From positions 5,640,501 to 5,704,500 of the forward strand of contig JAWKLJ010000001.1 of the NCBI GenBank assembly GCA_041392805.1: 64,000 nt of DNA, given 5' to 3'. The position numbers and the translations under genes were made by a program. Of this stretch, positions 35,440 to 44,820 are shown piece by piece; position 1 is the first letter of the stretch, and the number at the start of each line of letters is the position of its first letter. Below the pieces are notes generated by a model. That model was not told where the DNA came from. It saw nothing but the letters and a program-made list of their open reading frames with translations, and searched no databases. The stretch comes from Saprospiraceae bacterium. Lineage in GTDB: Bacteria > Bacteroidota > Bacteroidia > Chitinophagales > Saprospiraceae.

Positions 35440-36003
35440 ATGGAACCCTTTATTGGTATGATTGTCATGTTTGGCGGCAATTTCGCACCTCGAGGCTGGG
35501 CCTTTTGTGATGGCCAGTTATTAGCTATTTCACAAAACACAGCCCTGTTTTCTATTCTTGGTACTACTTATGGCGGGGATGGCCGTACTTCTTTTGGCTT
35601 ACCTGACCTTCGGGGCAGGGTGGCGATGCATCCAGGTCATGGTCCTGGTTTGACTGACCGACGGCTTGGCGAAAAAGCCGGTATAGAAAACGTGACCTTA
35701 ACTATTAGTGAAATCCCTTCTCATAACCATATACTTAATGCTGCCGCTACAGCAAGTTTGAACGTGGTTAGAGAGGATGGAGACACCACTGAGCCAGCAG
35801 GTGCCAGTTTGGCAAATATTAGCCCAGATAGTGTCAATGCTTATAGTAGCGCGACACCTGATGCTACTGCCATGGCAGGAACGGTTACGCTTAGCGGCAC
35901 AACTGCAAATATTGGTGGAAACATGGCGCACAACAATATCCAACCCTATCAATGTGTGAATTACATTATTGCTTTACAAGGGATTTTCCCTTCTCGTAAC
36001 TAA
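35440..36003 (+). CDS. Phage tail collar-domain (MdpB-type) protein
   Basis: 187 aa, start MEPFIGMIVMFGGNFAPRGW. The N-terminal part is the tail-collar fold: WAFCDGQLLAISQNTALFSILGTTYGGDG, followed by FGLPDLRGRVAMH. The C-terminus has ISEIPSHNH and the closing NNIQPYQCVNYIIALQGIFP. These repeats are typical of the microcystin-dependent protein family, which Bacteroidota carry outside prophages, often as several copies. No signal peptide, and no other phage gene nearby. Role unknown; a structural or secreted-particle function is possible. Confidence 0.85.
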   Translation: MEPFIGMIVMFGGNFAPRGWAFCDGQLLAISQNTALFSILGTTYGGDGRTSFGLPDLRGRVAMHPGHGPGLTDRRLGEKAGIENVTLTISEIPSHNHILNAAATASLNVVREDGDTTEPAGASLANISPDSVNAYSSATPDATAMAGTVTLSGTTANIGGNMAHNNIQPYQCVNYIIALQGIFPSRN

Positions 36004-36015
36004 TGTAAACAATTC

Positions 36016-36285
36016 TAGAGCATGTTTGGAGGTCGCTTTTGGAGGCAAAAAGTGTCAATTTTTCGTTGACTGGGATGGCTTGATACAGTGTATCAACAGT
36101 GCCTTTTTGAAGTTCATACCCTTCAGTACGGACGAAAAAAGCAACAGCTTGTCCCGTACTTTTAGTCGGGAAAGTATCAGCGAAAAAGGGATAGTTTTAG
36201 GCCCAAATCGACCTTGGGAGATTCATGAACACCATAAAATCACTATAAAGGTCGTGAATAAAGGGTGAACTCCAAACATGCTCTA
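36016..36285. repeat. 270-bp element with perfect 16-bp terminal inverted repeats
   Basis: The ends are TAGAGCATGTTTGGAG (36016-36031) and its exact complement (36270-36285). Inside is a TTGATACA/TGTATCAA palindrome (36080-36096). A frame at 35969-36268 shows no recognisable protein. A solo copy of the right end occurs at 50591-50615. It is probably a MITE or the remnant of an insertion sequence. Confidence 0.65.
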
Positions 36286-36370
36286 AATGGCTGATGTCTC
36301 ACTCAGGTAAAATAGACATAAATTTAATACGCGCTGTGTTTAAGTTTTGAATACTTTTTAAATTTGCATT

Positions 36371-36952
36371 ATGTTAAAAGACTGGTGGACATCACTTGAA
36401 CCGCAATGGAAAAAAGCTTTTAATGAGGCAATTCTTGGCAACGGCCCAATAGAAAACAGGCCCACTGAAAGAGAAATGCAAGCGATTTTAGATGGGCCAG
36501 CGCTACGCTTTGCAGGCCCTGGCGCCCCTTTTTCCAATATGAGTTTCGAACTCACTAATTTATCTGGCTTAGCTCACTTTTCTAAACTAGAGACATTGGT
36601 TATTATTTTCCACCAGCTTGAAGACTTGCAAGGCATTGAACATTTAACAGCCTTGCAAGGGCTTTTTGTGTATAATTGTGGGCTTCATTCTCTAAATGGT
36701 ATTGAGAAACTAAGCCAATTAGAACAACTATATGCCAGCGCCAATCAATTGACAACGATTGAACCCATCAGACAGCTCACCAATCTAAAAGATGTGCAGG
36801 TTGCCTATAATCTGATTACGTCTTTAGAAGGAATTACATCCAAGCATACTTCCAAAATGAAAAACTTTATTTGTTTACCCAATGACGACCTCCCCGATCG
36901 TGAAATTATCCGGGTGGAGAATCGCCTGGGCATCCGTTGCCGAAGAGGGTAG
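36371..36952 (+). CDS. Small leucine-rich-repeat protein
   Basis: 193 aa, start MLKDWWTSLEPQWKKAFNEA. After an N-terminal helical cap it has about four to five short LRRs: SGLAHFSKLETLVIIF, IEHLTALQGLFVYNC, IEKLSQLEQLYASAN, IRQLTNLKDVQVAYN. The LRR is of the cytoplasmic type with consensus LxxLxxLxxLxLxxN; no signal peptide. Likely a protein-protein interaction module. It stands alone and is followed by repeat-rich DNA. Confidence 0.75.
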   Translation: MLKDWWTSLEPQWKKAFNEAILGNGPIENRPTEREMQAILDGPALRFAGPGAPFSNMSFELTNLSGLAHFSKLETLVIIFHQLEDLQGIEHLTALQGLFVYNCGLHSLNGIEKLSQLEQLYASANQLTTIEPIRQLTNLKDVQVAYNLITSLEGITSKHTSKMKNFICLPNDDLPDREIIRVENRLGIRCRRG

Positions 36953-37355
36953 GCGGGAATTAAAATCCCTGCCTGCCGAAGGCAGGAAAATGGCGGCTGT
37001 GTCGCTGGGGCTTACCCCAACTCTCCAATATCTCTATAACTCCAATACCTCCCCGTCCAAAAAAAAACAGCTGCTACGGGCTTTTTGCACCTTTTCTACC
37101 GAGGGGAAATCCCGAATGGGATTTTTTGGCTTTTGGCTATGGCTCCTGCGTCGCTGTGTCGCTGGGCTTGCCCCTACCTCCACATCCCCCAAAAAAACTC
37201 CGCGATCTCCGCTCCTCCGTGTAACTCCGCGTAACTCAACCTCCAGCCAACCCTCCAATATCTCTATAACTCCAATACCTCCCCGTCCAAAAAAAAAACG
37301 CTTGTGAACAAGCCCCAGCTCGTGAACCTGCCAACCCCAAGCAACTTACCCCCCT
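36953..37355. repeat. Repeat-rich gap with a duplicated 45-bp unit
   Basis: A ~45-bp unit beginning CTCCAATATCTCTATAACTC and ending CCCCGTCC plus an A-run occurs at 37023-37067 and 37253-37298, nearly identical. A diverged inverted form is at 7450-7490. CCTGCC/GGCAGG forms a hairpin at 36972-36986. The sequence GTCGCTGGGGCTTACCCC near 37001 also has a partial second copy near 37157. Frames across this area are not credible genes. Confidence 0.6.
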
Positions 37356-38675
37356 CTACCCTCTAAACATCCATTTCCCCAATTCCTTAAAGGTTACCTT
37401 TTTGCCATACATCAAAATACCAACGCGGTAAATACGTCCAGAGAGCCAAACCAAGGCCAAAGCAGTGGCGATAAGTAAGACTAGAGACAAGAGTATTTGC
37501 CAAGCAGGCGGATCAAAAGGAATTCGGGCTGGCATCACAATCGGGGAGAAGAGCGGGAAAATAGAAGACCACACGGCCAAACTGGAATGGGGTGCTTGCA
37601 CACTCACCATCATGATATAAAAAGCAAGTAATACCGGAATAGTGATGGGAATAGTCAGCGCCTGCCCTTCGCCCAGGTCGTCTCCCATGGCGGAACCAAC
37701 AGCTGCAAAGAGAGCAGAATACATGAAATATCCACCTAGAAAGTATAATAGGAATAAAGGTAAAATAACCCACCAATTTTGCTGGGAAAGCTCCTGAATG
37801 ACCAGGCTGAGCATAGCCTCGGCTTCCTCAGGGTCAATATTGGCGCCAGCAGCGGCTGCCGAAGGGGGCATAGCCGTTGGTGCGTCAGGTGCAAAGAAAA
37901 AACCTGCTACGGTAACAATCAGCGGAATCAGAATGGCCCAAATTGCCAACTGTGTCAGGCCAACAGCACCCACACCGATTATTTTGCCAAGCATCAGTTG
38001 AAAAGGTTTGACGGAGGAAATCATCACCTCGACGATGCGGTTAGTTTTTTCTTCCATCACCGACCGCATCACCATCATGCCATAAATAAAGACGGTCATG
38101 TACATGATAATCCCCATGAAAAAACCAATAGCTGCTGCAATCTTGCCGGTTAACTTGGTGGTTTCTTCCGCTGATGCCTTGATCGGGCGCGGTTCTAATT
38201 CTATTTTAGTATTGAGTGCCTCCAATTGTTGCCGGTCAATTTCTAATTGGTCGATCTTATATTCCCTCACCCGATCCCTTATCCTGGAAAGAATAATGGG
38301 CTCAATATCCAAGGTTAGTTTCTCATCCGAATAATAAAAAATCTTAAAATCTTTTTTGAGTAAATCAGCTAAAGCTGGAATGACCAAAATGCCATTGTAC
38401 TCCATTTCATCAAAGTTGTCTTTGAGCACTTCAAGGTCTGTATCGACAAACTTGAAAAAGAGATTGTTCTCGTCTTTAATTTTTCCCTCAAAAATATGGC
38501 CCTGATCAATAACTGCGATGCGTTTGGCGTCATCACTATTGTATTGAAAGATGAGGGAAACAATGACAAAAAACAATCCAATTGCAAGAGGGGTCAGGAG
38601 CGTAGCCAAGATAAAAGAGCGCCTTTTTACCCTAGTCAGGTATTCTCGTTGTATGATTAACCAAAGATTATTCAT
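37356..38675 (-). CDS. ABC-2 type transporter permease (NatB-like)
   Basis: 439 aa. Start MNNLWLIIQREYLTRVKRRSF, then a first helix (ATLLTPLAIGLFFVIVSLIF). A large extracellular domain of about 140 residues follows, then five or so helices from IAAAIGFFMGIIMYMTVF, including MMVMRSVMEEKTNRIVEVMISSVKPFQLMLGK, the signature of the NatB/ABC-2 group. It pairs with the ATPase gene 36 nt upstream, forming a half-size exporter. Substrate unknown; sodium, antibiotic and lipid exporters all use this type. Confidence 0.88.
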   Translation of the reverse strand: MNNLWLIIQREYLTRVKRRSFILATLLTPLAIGLFFVIVSLIFQYNSDDAKRIAVIDQGHIFEGKIKDENNLFFKFVDTDLEVLKDNFDEMEYNGILVIPALADLLKKDFKIFYYSDEKLTLDIEPIILSRIRDRVREYKIDQLEIDRQQLEALNTKIELEPRPIKASAEETTKLTGKIAAAIGFFMGIIMYMTVFIYGMMVMRSVMEEKTNRIVEVMISSVKPFQLMLGKIIGVGAVGLTQLAIWAILIPLIVTVAGFFFAPDAPTAMPPSAAAAGANIDPEEAEAMLSLVIQELSQQNWWVILPLFLLYFLGGYFMYSALFAAVGSAMGDDLGEGQALTIPITIPVLLAFYIMMVSVQAPHSSLAVWSSIFPLFSPIVMPARIPFDPPAWQILLSLVLLIATALALVWLSGRIYRVGILMYGKKVTFKELGKWMFRG

Positions 38676-38711
38676 GGCGTTTTATTTAAACTTTAGGGTT
38701 TTCAAAAGGAA

Positions 38712-39614
38712 TTAATGCGCAACAGCTGTTACTTGTTGGATGAAAATTTCATTCAGGCTAGGTAAGATTTCATTAAAGGCAGTGATGTGTAGACCTTGGT
38801 TGATGAAATAGCGCAACAAATCATTTGAGCCTTCGCCTGACCTTAGTTGAATAATGACATGGTCAGGTCGCTGTTTGATAATTTCCGCTTTTTGCTCAAA
38901 ATCGACGGGTAATTCCCCTTCAAAATCTAATCGAAATCGATTTTCTTTAAAGCTGTTCTTGATGCCTTTAACATTGCCCTGCAGGATGTTTTTCCCTTTA
39001 TTGATGAGTACAATTTCTTCACAGATCTCTTCTACTTGCTCCATCCGATGCGTCGAAAAGATGATACTTACCCCATTTTGTTTGAGCTGATAAATTTCGT
39101 CTTTAATCATATTGGCATTGATGGGGTCCAAACCGGAGAAGGGCTCATCTAGTATCAATAACTTGGGCTGGTGAATGATGGTCGCAATAAACTGTATTTT
39201 TTGCTGCATCCCCTTTGACAGTTCCTCCACCTTTCGATTCCACCAATCGGTGATTTCGAATTTCTCAAACCAAGTTTGAATACTTTCTTTGGCTACCTTT
39301 TTTGGCAAGCCTTTGAGTTGGGCAAGGTACATCAGGTGATCACCTACTTTCATCTTTTTGTAGAGCCCCCTTTCTTCCGGCATATATCCAATCTGAGTGG
39401 GATGGTTATTGTTGAGCGGCTCTCCGGCGAGGTACACGGTCCCTGTGTCTGCTCTGGTAATGGTGGTGATAATGCGAATGAGTGAGGTTTTACCTGCACC
39501 ATTAGGTCCTAAAAGGCCAAAAATGCTGCCTTCGGGTACCTTAAAACTAACATTGTCCACCGCCACGTACTTGTCGTAGGTTTTAACGACATTTTCTAGT
39601 TGAAGTATATTCAT
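38712..39614 (-). CDS. ABC transporter ATP-binding protein
   Basis: About 300 aa from the ATG at 39614 (MNILQLENVVKTYDKYVAVD); eight upstream residues from 39638 are unlikely to be translated. Walker A GLLGPNGAGKTSL, signature ELSKGMQQKI, Walker B LLILDEPFSGLDP and the H-loop FSTHRMEQ are intact. The C-terminal ~90 residues form the extra domain found in NatA-like subunits. It powers the permease encoded directly downstream. Confidence 0.93.
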   Translation of the reverse strand: MNILQLENVVKTYDKYVAVDNVSFKVPEGSIFGLLGPNGAGKTSLIRIITTITRADTGTVYLAGEPLNNNHPTQIGYMPEERGLYKKMKVGDHLMYLAQLKGLPKKVAKESIQTWFEKFEITDWWNRKVEELSKGMQQKIQFIATIIHQPKLLILDEPFSGLDPINANMIKDEIYQLKQNGVSIIFSTHRMEQVEEICEEIVLINKGKNILQGNVKGIKNSFKENRFRLDFEGELPVDFEQKAEIIKQRPDHVIIQLRSGEGSNDLLRYFINQGLHITAFNEILPSLNEIFIQQVTAVAH

Positions 39615-39805
39615 ATCCAATCCTTTGTAGGGGAGCAAAAATAAATTTATTTTCCTTTCGCTCTTTTGTTTTCCACAACATCGGGAAAATAGGGTATTTC
39701 ATAGATTTTTTTCTACAAGCACCCAACAAAGTAGGACATATGGCTCAATTTATATCTTTTTTGGGCCCTCGTAAAAAAAAACAAGCAAATAAAGGAAGCG
39801 GTTCC

Positions 39806-39838
39806 TTGAGATAAATAGCCAAAATCTATATATCTTAG
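39806..39838 (+). promoter_or_regulatory. Candidate promoter of the LytS/LytTR operon
   Basis: TTG (39807-39809) and TATCTTAG (39831-39838) are 21 nt apart, near the Bacteroidota -33/-7 spacing. A short AAGGAA/TTCCTT inverted repeat (39792-39807) overlaps the upstream box. The divergent gap 39615-40032 also holds the leftward ABC promoter; no gene is seen in it. Confidence 0.35.
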
Positions 39839-40032
39839 CCACTGAATTATACATTTTCCACAGTAAAATCACAGCCAATTGCACGCTTTATGAGCCTGCA
39901 TATCTTGATCTTAAAGATAGGACGCCTCCTGTTTTTATGCTTCGTCCGTTATGGTTTATTCTGATAGTCGTCTGCTTCTTTCCGTCTACACAAAGCTGGA
40001 AAACACTATTTGTAGTCCGAAAAACTAAAAAA

Positions 40033-41976
40033 ATGAAGCCCACATCCCTGAAATTATTACTTGTGTTGAGTGTAACACTGGGAACTTTTAACGCCATTTT
40101 TGCACAGGTAGTTGAGCCACTCGATAGTCTCAAAGAAGTATTAAAAGGTACTAAAGATACCCTGCGGGTGGAAGTGCTTTGTAAAATTGCTAAAATGTAC
40201 TTTTACCTGAGCCGAATTGATAGTAGTGAAAAATACACCCATCAGGCAGAAGAATACCTACGGCAAAATAAGATTGACGCTCCTGCACATCTCGCGGGTA
40301 TTTATATTCAAAAAGGAAATCTTGCAAATCAGCATCGGCAATTAGGAGAGAGCAATAGTTTTCACCAACAAGCACTTGACATTTTTCAATCGATTGGTAA
40401 TAAAAGAGGCGAATCGGTTGCGCTTTCTAACATAGGAATTAACTATATTCAAATGGAGGCTTATGATAAAGCCTTGAATTATCTCTACCCCTCCCTGGAA
40501 ATCTCTCAGGAATTGAATGACCAGGATGATCTTTATAAAGCCTATCAAAATATTGCAGTCGTACTTTCTTGTTTGGAACGCAACGAAGAAGCCAAAGCCA
40601 TTCGCTTAAAAATCTTGGATTATGCTATTAAAAGCAATAATTGGTATGGGATAATTTATGCTGCGGGCTCCTTGGCTAGTAATTACAAAAACATGGGCAT
40701 GCTCGATAGTGCCTTCCATTATGAACAAATAGCTTATGAAAAGAGCAAAGAAGTTGGGAATACGTTGTTGGAGGGCCGTTTGTTAAGGGCCATGAGTCGA
40801 ACTGCGATATTGAAGCAGCAATATGCCCAGGCCCTGCAATATGTAGAGCAGGCTTTTACGTTGGCAGATACGAGCAACTACTTGGATATGTCCTTTTTAT
40901 ATAATTATGATGCCGAATCCAAATTTGGCCTGGCTCGTTACGAGGAAGCCTTTGCCTCTGCCTACAAGAGCTTGGCTTTCGCGCAAATAGATGCGGAGAC
41001 CATCCCCCTAAATAATGCTTATTTTCAATTGTATGAATTTTATAAAAAAAGGAACCAGCCCAGCGAAGCCCTGAAATACCATGAGCTGTATAAAACCATG
41101 CAGGATACGGTTTATAACCAAGAAAAATTAGCTAAGGTCCAAAACCTTGAGATTGAGTTTCAAACCAAACAAAAGGAAGCTGAAATACGTCACTTACAAC
41201 AAGAAACCAATATTCAAAGCTTAAAAATTCGCCAAAAAAATCTTTGGCTTATATTTTTAGGCGTGGGAACTTTATTAATTGGTAGTCTTTTGTACTTCCT
41301 CTACCGTCAACGTTTATTGCGAAAAGAACTGGCCCTGATGCAGTCCGAACAACGCCTGCTGCGGACCCAGATGAATCCTCATTTTTTCTTTCATGCGCTT
41401 TCTTCTATCCAACAATTTATCGTCAAAGAAGCAGATAAAAGAGAGGCAGTCCTTTACCTGTCCAAATTTTCCCGCCTGATGCGTAGTGTGCTCGAAGGCA
41501 GCCGCAATGAAGCGGTGACCCTGGGCTCAGAGATTGAATCCATCAGCCATTATGTGGAATTGCAACAGCTCCGTTATGGGAATGTATTTGATTTTAATAT
41601 GCATGTCGATGAAGCACTGGATGTCGAAGATTGGGCCTTCCCATCGATGCTATTGCAACCAGCTGTCGAAAATGCCATTGAGCATGGCCTTATTCCTAAA
41701 AAATCGAAGGGAATGCTTCATTTATATTTTAAATTGGAGGCCGAAAAGATGAGGGTGACCGTCGAAGACAACGGAATCGGTCGAAAGGAAACCGTTCCTG
41801 GCCATCAATCGTACCGAAAATCGGTGGCACTTGAAGTCATGTACGAAAGAATTCAATTGATGAACAGGCGGCAGAAACAAAAAGCAACTTTTGATATTAT
41901 AGACCTACAAGATGAAGATGGCGAAGCATCCGGCACAAAAGTTGTTTTTATTTTACCCTTAAAACCCGCTATATAA
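40033..41976 (+). CDS. TPR sensor histidine kinase of the LytS type
   Basis: About 648 aa from the ATG at 40033 (MKPTSLKLLLVLSVTLGTFN, signal peptide); the frame opens 32 codons earlier. TPR repeats cover roughly 30-370 in the periplasm. A membrane helix follows (LWLIFLGVGTLLIGSLLYF, about 403-422), then a short coiled coil and a His_kinase domain with His450 in MNPHFFFHALSSIQQ. The ATPase domain is of the short LytS form (LLQPAVENAIEHG, VEDNGIG). It is followed after 4 nt by its response regulator, so the two are one operon. Confidence 0.92.
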   Translation: MKPTSLKLLLVLSVTLGTFNAIFAQVVEPLDSLKEVLKGTKDTLRVEVLCKIAKMYFYLSRIDSSEKYTHQAEEYLRQNKIDAPAHLAGIYIQKGNLANQHRQLGESNSFHQQALDIFQSIGNKRGESVALSNIGINYIQMEAYDKALNYLYPSLEISQELNDQDDLYKAYQNIAVVLSCLERNEEAKAIRLKILDYAIKSNNWYGIIYAAGSLASNYKNMGMLDSAFHYEQIAYEKSKEVGNTLLEGRLLRAMSRTAILKQQYAQALQYVEQAFTLADTSNYLDMSFLYNYDAESKFGLARYEEAFASAYKSLAFAQIDAETIPLNNAYFQLYEFYKKRNQPSEALKYHELYKTMQDTVYNQEKLAKVQNLEIEFQTKQKEAEIRHLQQETNIQSLKIRQKNLWLIFLGVGTLLIGSLLYFLYRQRLLRKELALMQSEQRLLRTQMNPHFFFHALSSIQQFIVKEADKREAVLYLSKFSRLMRSVLEGSRNEAVTLGSEIESISHYVELQQLRYGNVFDFNMHVDEALDVEDWAFPSMLLQPAVENAIEHGLIPKKSKGMLHLYFKLEAEKMRVTVEDNGIGRKETVPGHQSYRKSVALEVMYERIQLMNRRQKQKATFDIIDLQDEDGEASGTKVVFILPLKPAI

Positions 41977-41980
41977 GCCT

Positions 41981-42739
41981 ATGAAAGTAGTACTCATTGA
42001 CGATGAACAACCTTTCCGGGAAGGGTTGAAAACTTTGCTGGACCTCTATTGCCCACAACTTGAGGTCCTGGGAGAAGCAAATGGCGTCCAGACGGGCCTG
42101 GATTTGATCGCTAAACAAAACCCGCAGCTGGTTTTTCTGGACGTCCAAATGCAGGACGGTACGGGCTTGGATTTGCTCCGGCAAATTGGCAGTCGCACGT
42201 TTGAAGTTATTTTTACGACTGCCTTTGACCATTTTGCTATGGAGGCCATCAAGCTCAGTGCATTGGATTATCTGCTTAAGCCAGTGGACCCAGAGGAGCT
42301 GCTCCTAGCCGTTGAAAAAGCCGAAATCAATCTCCATAAAAAAAACAAGGCGGAAAAACTAACGCAAATGGAGGCTGTTTTTCAAAACTTCCTGCATCCC
42401 CAGGCGCCTAAAAAACTGGTACTCAAAGATGCCGAGAATATCTATTTGGTAGAGGTCCCCGATATCGTTCGCTGTGAGGCAGCAGGGAGTTACACCCGAT
42501 TTCATTTCATCGATGGCAAAGAAATCTTGGTCTCCAATAACCTCCGTGAATACGAAAATTTACTCAAACCACACGACTTTTACCGCCCTCACCACTCCCA
42601 CCTCTTTAACCTCCACCAGCTAGACCGCTTTGAAAAATCACAGGGTGGCTTTTTGGTCATGAAAGATGGTAGCAAAGTGCCTGTGTCGGTTCGACGGAAG
42701 GACCAAATTCTTCAACTGTTTGCTAATTATTGGGAGTAG
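41981..42739 (+). CDS. LytTR-family response regulator
   Basis: 252 aa. Receiver with acidic pocket DDE (7-9), phosphoacceptor Asp54 in FLDVQMQDG, the Thr of FTTAFDHFA and Lys of YLLKPVD. The C-terminal LytTR DNA-binding domain begins near 140 (LKDAENIYLVEVPDIVRCEAAGSYTRF) and includes HHSHLFNLHQLDRF. It starts 4 nt after the kinase stop, so it is the cognate partner. Target genes are not known; no direct-repeat site was identified nearby. Confidence 0.95.
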   Translation: MKVVLIDDEQPFREGLKTLLDLYCPQLEVLGEANGVQTGLDLIAKQNPQLVFLDVQMQDGTGLDLLRQIGSRTFEVIFTTAFDHFAMEAIKLSALDYLLKPVDPEELLLAVEKAEINLHKKNKAEKLTQMEAVFQNFLHPQAPKKLVLKDAENIYLVEVPDIVRCEAAGSYTRFHFIDGKEILVSNNLREYENLLKPHDFYRPHHSHLFNLHQLDRFEKSQGGFLVMKDGSKVPVSVRRKDQILQLFANYWE

Positions 42740-42909
42740 ACTAATTTCCTTCTCTGACCATTCAACAATTCCTCACTTATATATCTTATCCGCTCTCCTG
42801 TCCATTACTCTCCCGCACTTATCAAACCTACTGAAAGTAATAAGCACTAAGGTGTAGCTTTGGAGACTCCCCGCGCATTTGAAATTTTTATAATTAAAAC
42901 TATTTAACC

Positions 42910-44715
42910 ATGTCAAAGTGTATCCCTATTCTTTGCTTGCTGCTCATTTTTTGCAGCCTTAGTAACCCCACAATGGCCCAACTCAACCTCCAAAAGCTCA
43001 AAAAACAAAAAGAAGAGCTCGTCCAAAAAAAAGCCTCAGCAGAAAAAACAGCCATCCCAAATACACCGACTTCTACTAGTCAATCTGACAAATCATCCGC
43101 AAAACCTGCTCCTGCGGCCTTTGAAGCCAAAACCAATGCCAGCTATGATGGTCCGGCCAAACAGGACTACCAAACCTTATTGAATCGGTTAGCTTTGGTG
43201 GCCCAGTATATTCAGAAGGACGAAGCCGCTACTAGTGATCAACAAAGAGAGGATGCACAAAGGAGTGCAAAAAATTATTTGGCTAAAGTAGCGGTAGATT
43301 TGGATAAGGTTGCTGCCCTCGATCCAGCGCTAAACTTAAAGGAAGAAAGAAAAGCCTTTGCTGATTATGAAAAACACCTGGCCAAGGCAGGGGAGGCAAG
43401 AGAAAAAGACAACAATTCAGCTGCTACAAGAGACCAAGAATACTTCCAGGCCAATGGCATCGTGCAGACCATGATCAGTTTTTTGAAATATGGAAGCTTT
43501 AGTACGGCTGATCCTGAGCTTATCAAGAACCTAACTCGGTATTCGTATAGCGAGTTGGAAAAAATGTCCAAAAACGTGTTGGCCACAGGCAATACCGCCT
43601 TTCTTTTTCGTAAAAATATGGAAGAATTGAGGTCCCTGCTACCGTCAGCCAACCTCAATTCATGGATCGCAGGTATCCGCAACGATGTCAACAACTATCA
43701 AAGTTCCAAGCAGTTTGAAGAGATTGAGAAAATTCTTTTTTACCTGGAACCAACCGTTAATTTCCTGGCAGATGCCTCGCCCAATTTCACTAAATTGAAA
43801 GCGGACGCCGACTACATCGTCCAATCCTATCACAAGAAAAAACAGGAACGCGCCATCAGCGTATCCACCAGCGATTTTCACCTCCAACACCTGAATGAGG
43901 TGCTCCTCTCTAGTGACCCCATTATTGTCGGCAAAGAAAACCCCGGCCAGTTCAAATCATCCTTCAAGGATACCGAAGCCATTCGGGCGATTGTTTACCT
44001 CGACCAGAAGGTGACGGACTACGTGAATATGTACAGCTACGTTCCCATCAACCTCTTTATAGATGATCCTAAAATGCAAAACGGCTGCTCCATGCAATAC
44101 GATTACAGTTGGTCTATCTACCTTGATGAGTTGCAACAATCCTATCTAGTGATCGATATTGTGCCTAATATGGATGACTTCCAGCCTCGTTATAAAGCCA
44201 TTGGCCCCGAGGCTTTTGCCAGGTGCTTTGCTGGCTTATCACCAGGAGAACATGAGGTGAGCCTGCAGCTAGGCTTAACTTCCGGCTCTGGTTGGGGCAA
44301 AAAATTCCACACGACCTTTACGATCACCCTGACCGAACCTGGCTTGGAGGCTTTTGAAAAACACCAAACAGAACTTGAAAACGCCAGGGCTTGGACGGAA
44401 AAACATGATAAAGCAGCGATGGTTGACCCTGCTGTGAACAAGGACATTATGGAGAGCCTTGAGCAACAGATCAAAGGTGCTAAAGCGGTGGGTGCCGTCA
44501 TTAAAGACCGTGATTGGACCTATATCAGAGACCGACATACCGCCAATACCCTGGGAAAACAAGTAGCTGCCGAAATTTATTATAAAATGCCCGATGGCAA
44601 CTGTTATGCCTACCGAGCTTATGCATCCTATGAGGCCCTGGAGGGGCACAACCAATATGCAGCTAAAGCAAAAGCCATTCTGATCAATAGGCCTTATCCG
44701 ACCAAGTGTCAATAA
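42910..44715 (+). CDS. Secreted protein of unknown function
   Basis: 601 aa. MSKCIPILCLLLIFCSLSNPTMAQ is a signal peptide. It is followed by a Lys/Gln-rich helical segment (LQKLKKQKEELVQKK), a Ser/Thr/Ala linker and a long helical part to about 320. The C-terminal half has mixed strands (IRAIVYLDQKVTDYVNMYSYVPINLFID, GEHEVSLQLGLTSGSGWGKKFHTTFTITLTE). No known domain recognised. It lies 170 nt after the LytTR regulator on the same strand and could be its target, which is only contextual. Confidence 0.65.
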   Translation: MSKCIPILCLLLIFCSLSNPTMAQLNLQKLKKQKEELVQKKASAEKTAIPNTPTSTSQSDKSSAKPAPAAFEAKTNASYDGPAKQDYQTLLNRLALVAQYIQKDEAATSDQQREDAQRSAKNYLAKVAVDLDKVAALDPALNLKEERKAFADYEKHLAKAGEAREKDNNSAATRDQEYFQANGIVQTMISFLKYGSFSTADPELIKNLTRYSYSELEKMSKNVLATGNTAFLFRKNMEELRSLLPSANLNSWIAGIRNDVNNYQSSKQFEEIEKILFYLEPTVNFLADASPNFTKLKADADYIVQSYHKKKQERAISVSTSDFHLQHLNEVLLSSDPIIVGKENPGQFKSSFKDTEAIRAIVYLDQKVTDYVNMYSYVPINLFIDDPKMQNGCSMQYDYSWSIYLDELQQSYLVIDIVPNMDDFQPRYKAIGPEAFARCFAGLSPGEHEVSLQLGLTSGSGWGKKFHTTFTITLTEPGLEAFEKHQTELENARAWTEKHDKAAMVDPAVNKDIMESLEQQIKGAKAVGAVIKDRDWTYIRDRHTANTLGKQVAAEIYYKMPDGNCYAYRAYASYEALEGHNQYAAKAKAILINRPYPTKCQ

Positions 44716-44733
44716 AAGGAGGATCCTAATTAA

Positions 44734-44820
44734 TGCACTACCAGTTCAAATACCTATATTTGAAGGTTATCTGGCAATTTTTGTGCTTTTAGTCAGACAA
44801 GGTATTTGAACTGGTATGCA
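44734..44820 (+). promoter_or_regulatory. Long hairpin enclosing the start codon of the next gene
   Basis: The left arm 44734-44755 (TGCACTACCAGTTC...) pairs with the right arm 44800-44820 (...GAACTGGTATGCA), giving about 21 base pairs with one bulged base and a ~44-nt loop. The ATG of the lipid kinase gene (44816-44818) is inside the right arm. Such a fold could block ribosome access until melted. It could also be a mobile palindrome that happens to abut the gene. Confidence 0.55.

Noticed and set aside
35440..36003. Prophage or phage-tail-like island
   Set aside because: The tail-collar domain stands alone; no capsid, terminase, portal, sheath or baseplate gene is in the window.
35969..36268. 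A 99-codon frame overlapping the end of the tail-collar gene
   Set aside because: It lies almost wholly inside the 270-bp element with inverted ends, overlaps a real gene and shows no family resemblance.
36882..37307. A 141-codon frame after the LRR gene
   Set aside because: It runs through direct repeats, overlaps the LRR gene and has low-complexity Ser/Pro/Thr content.
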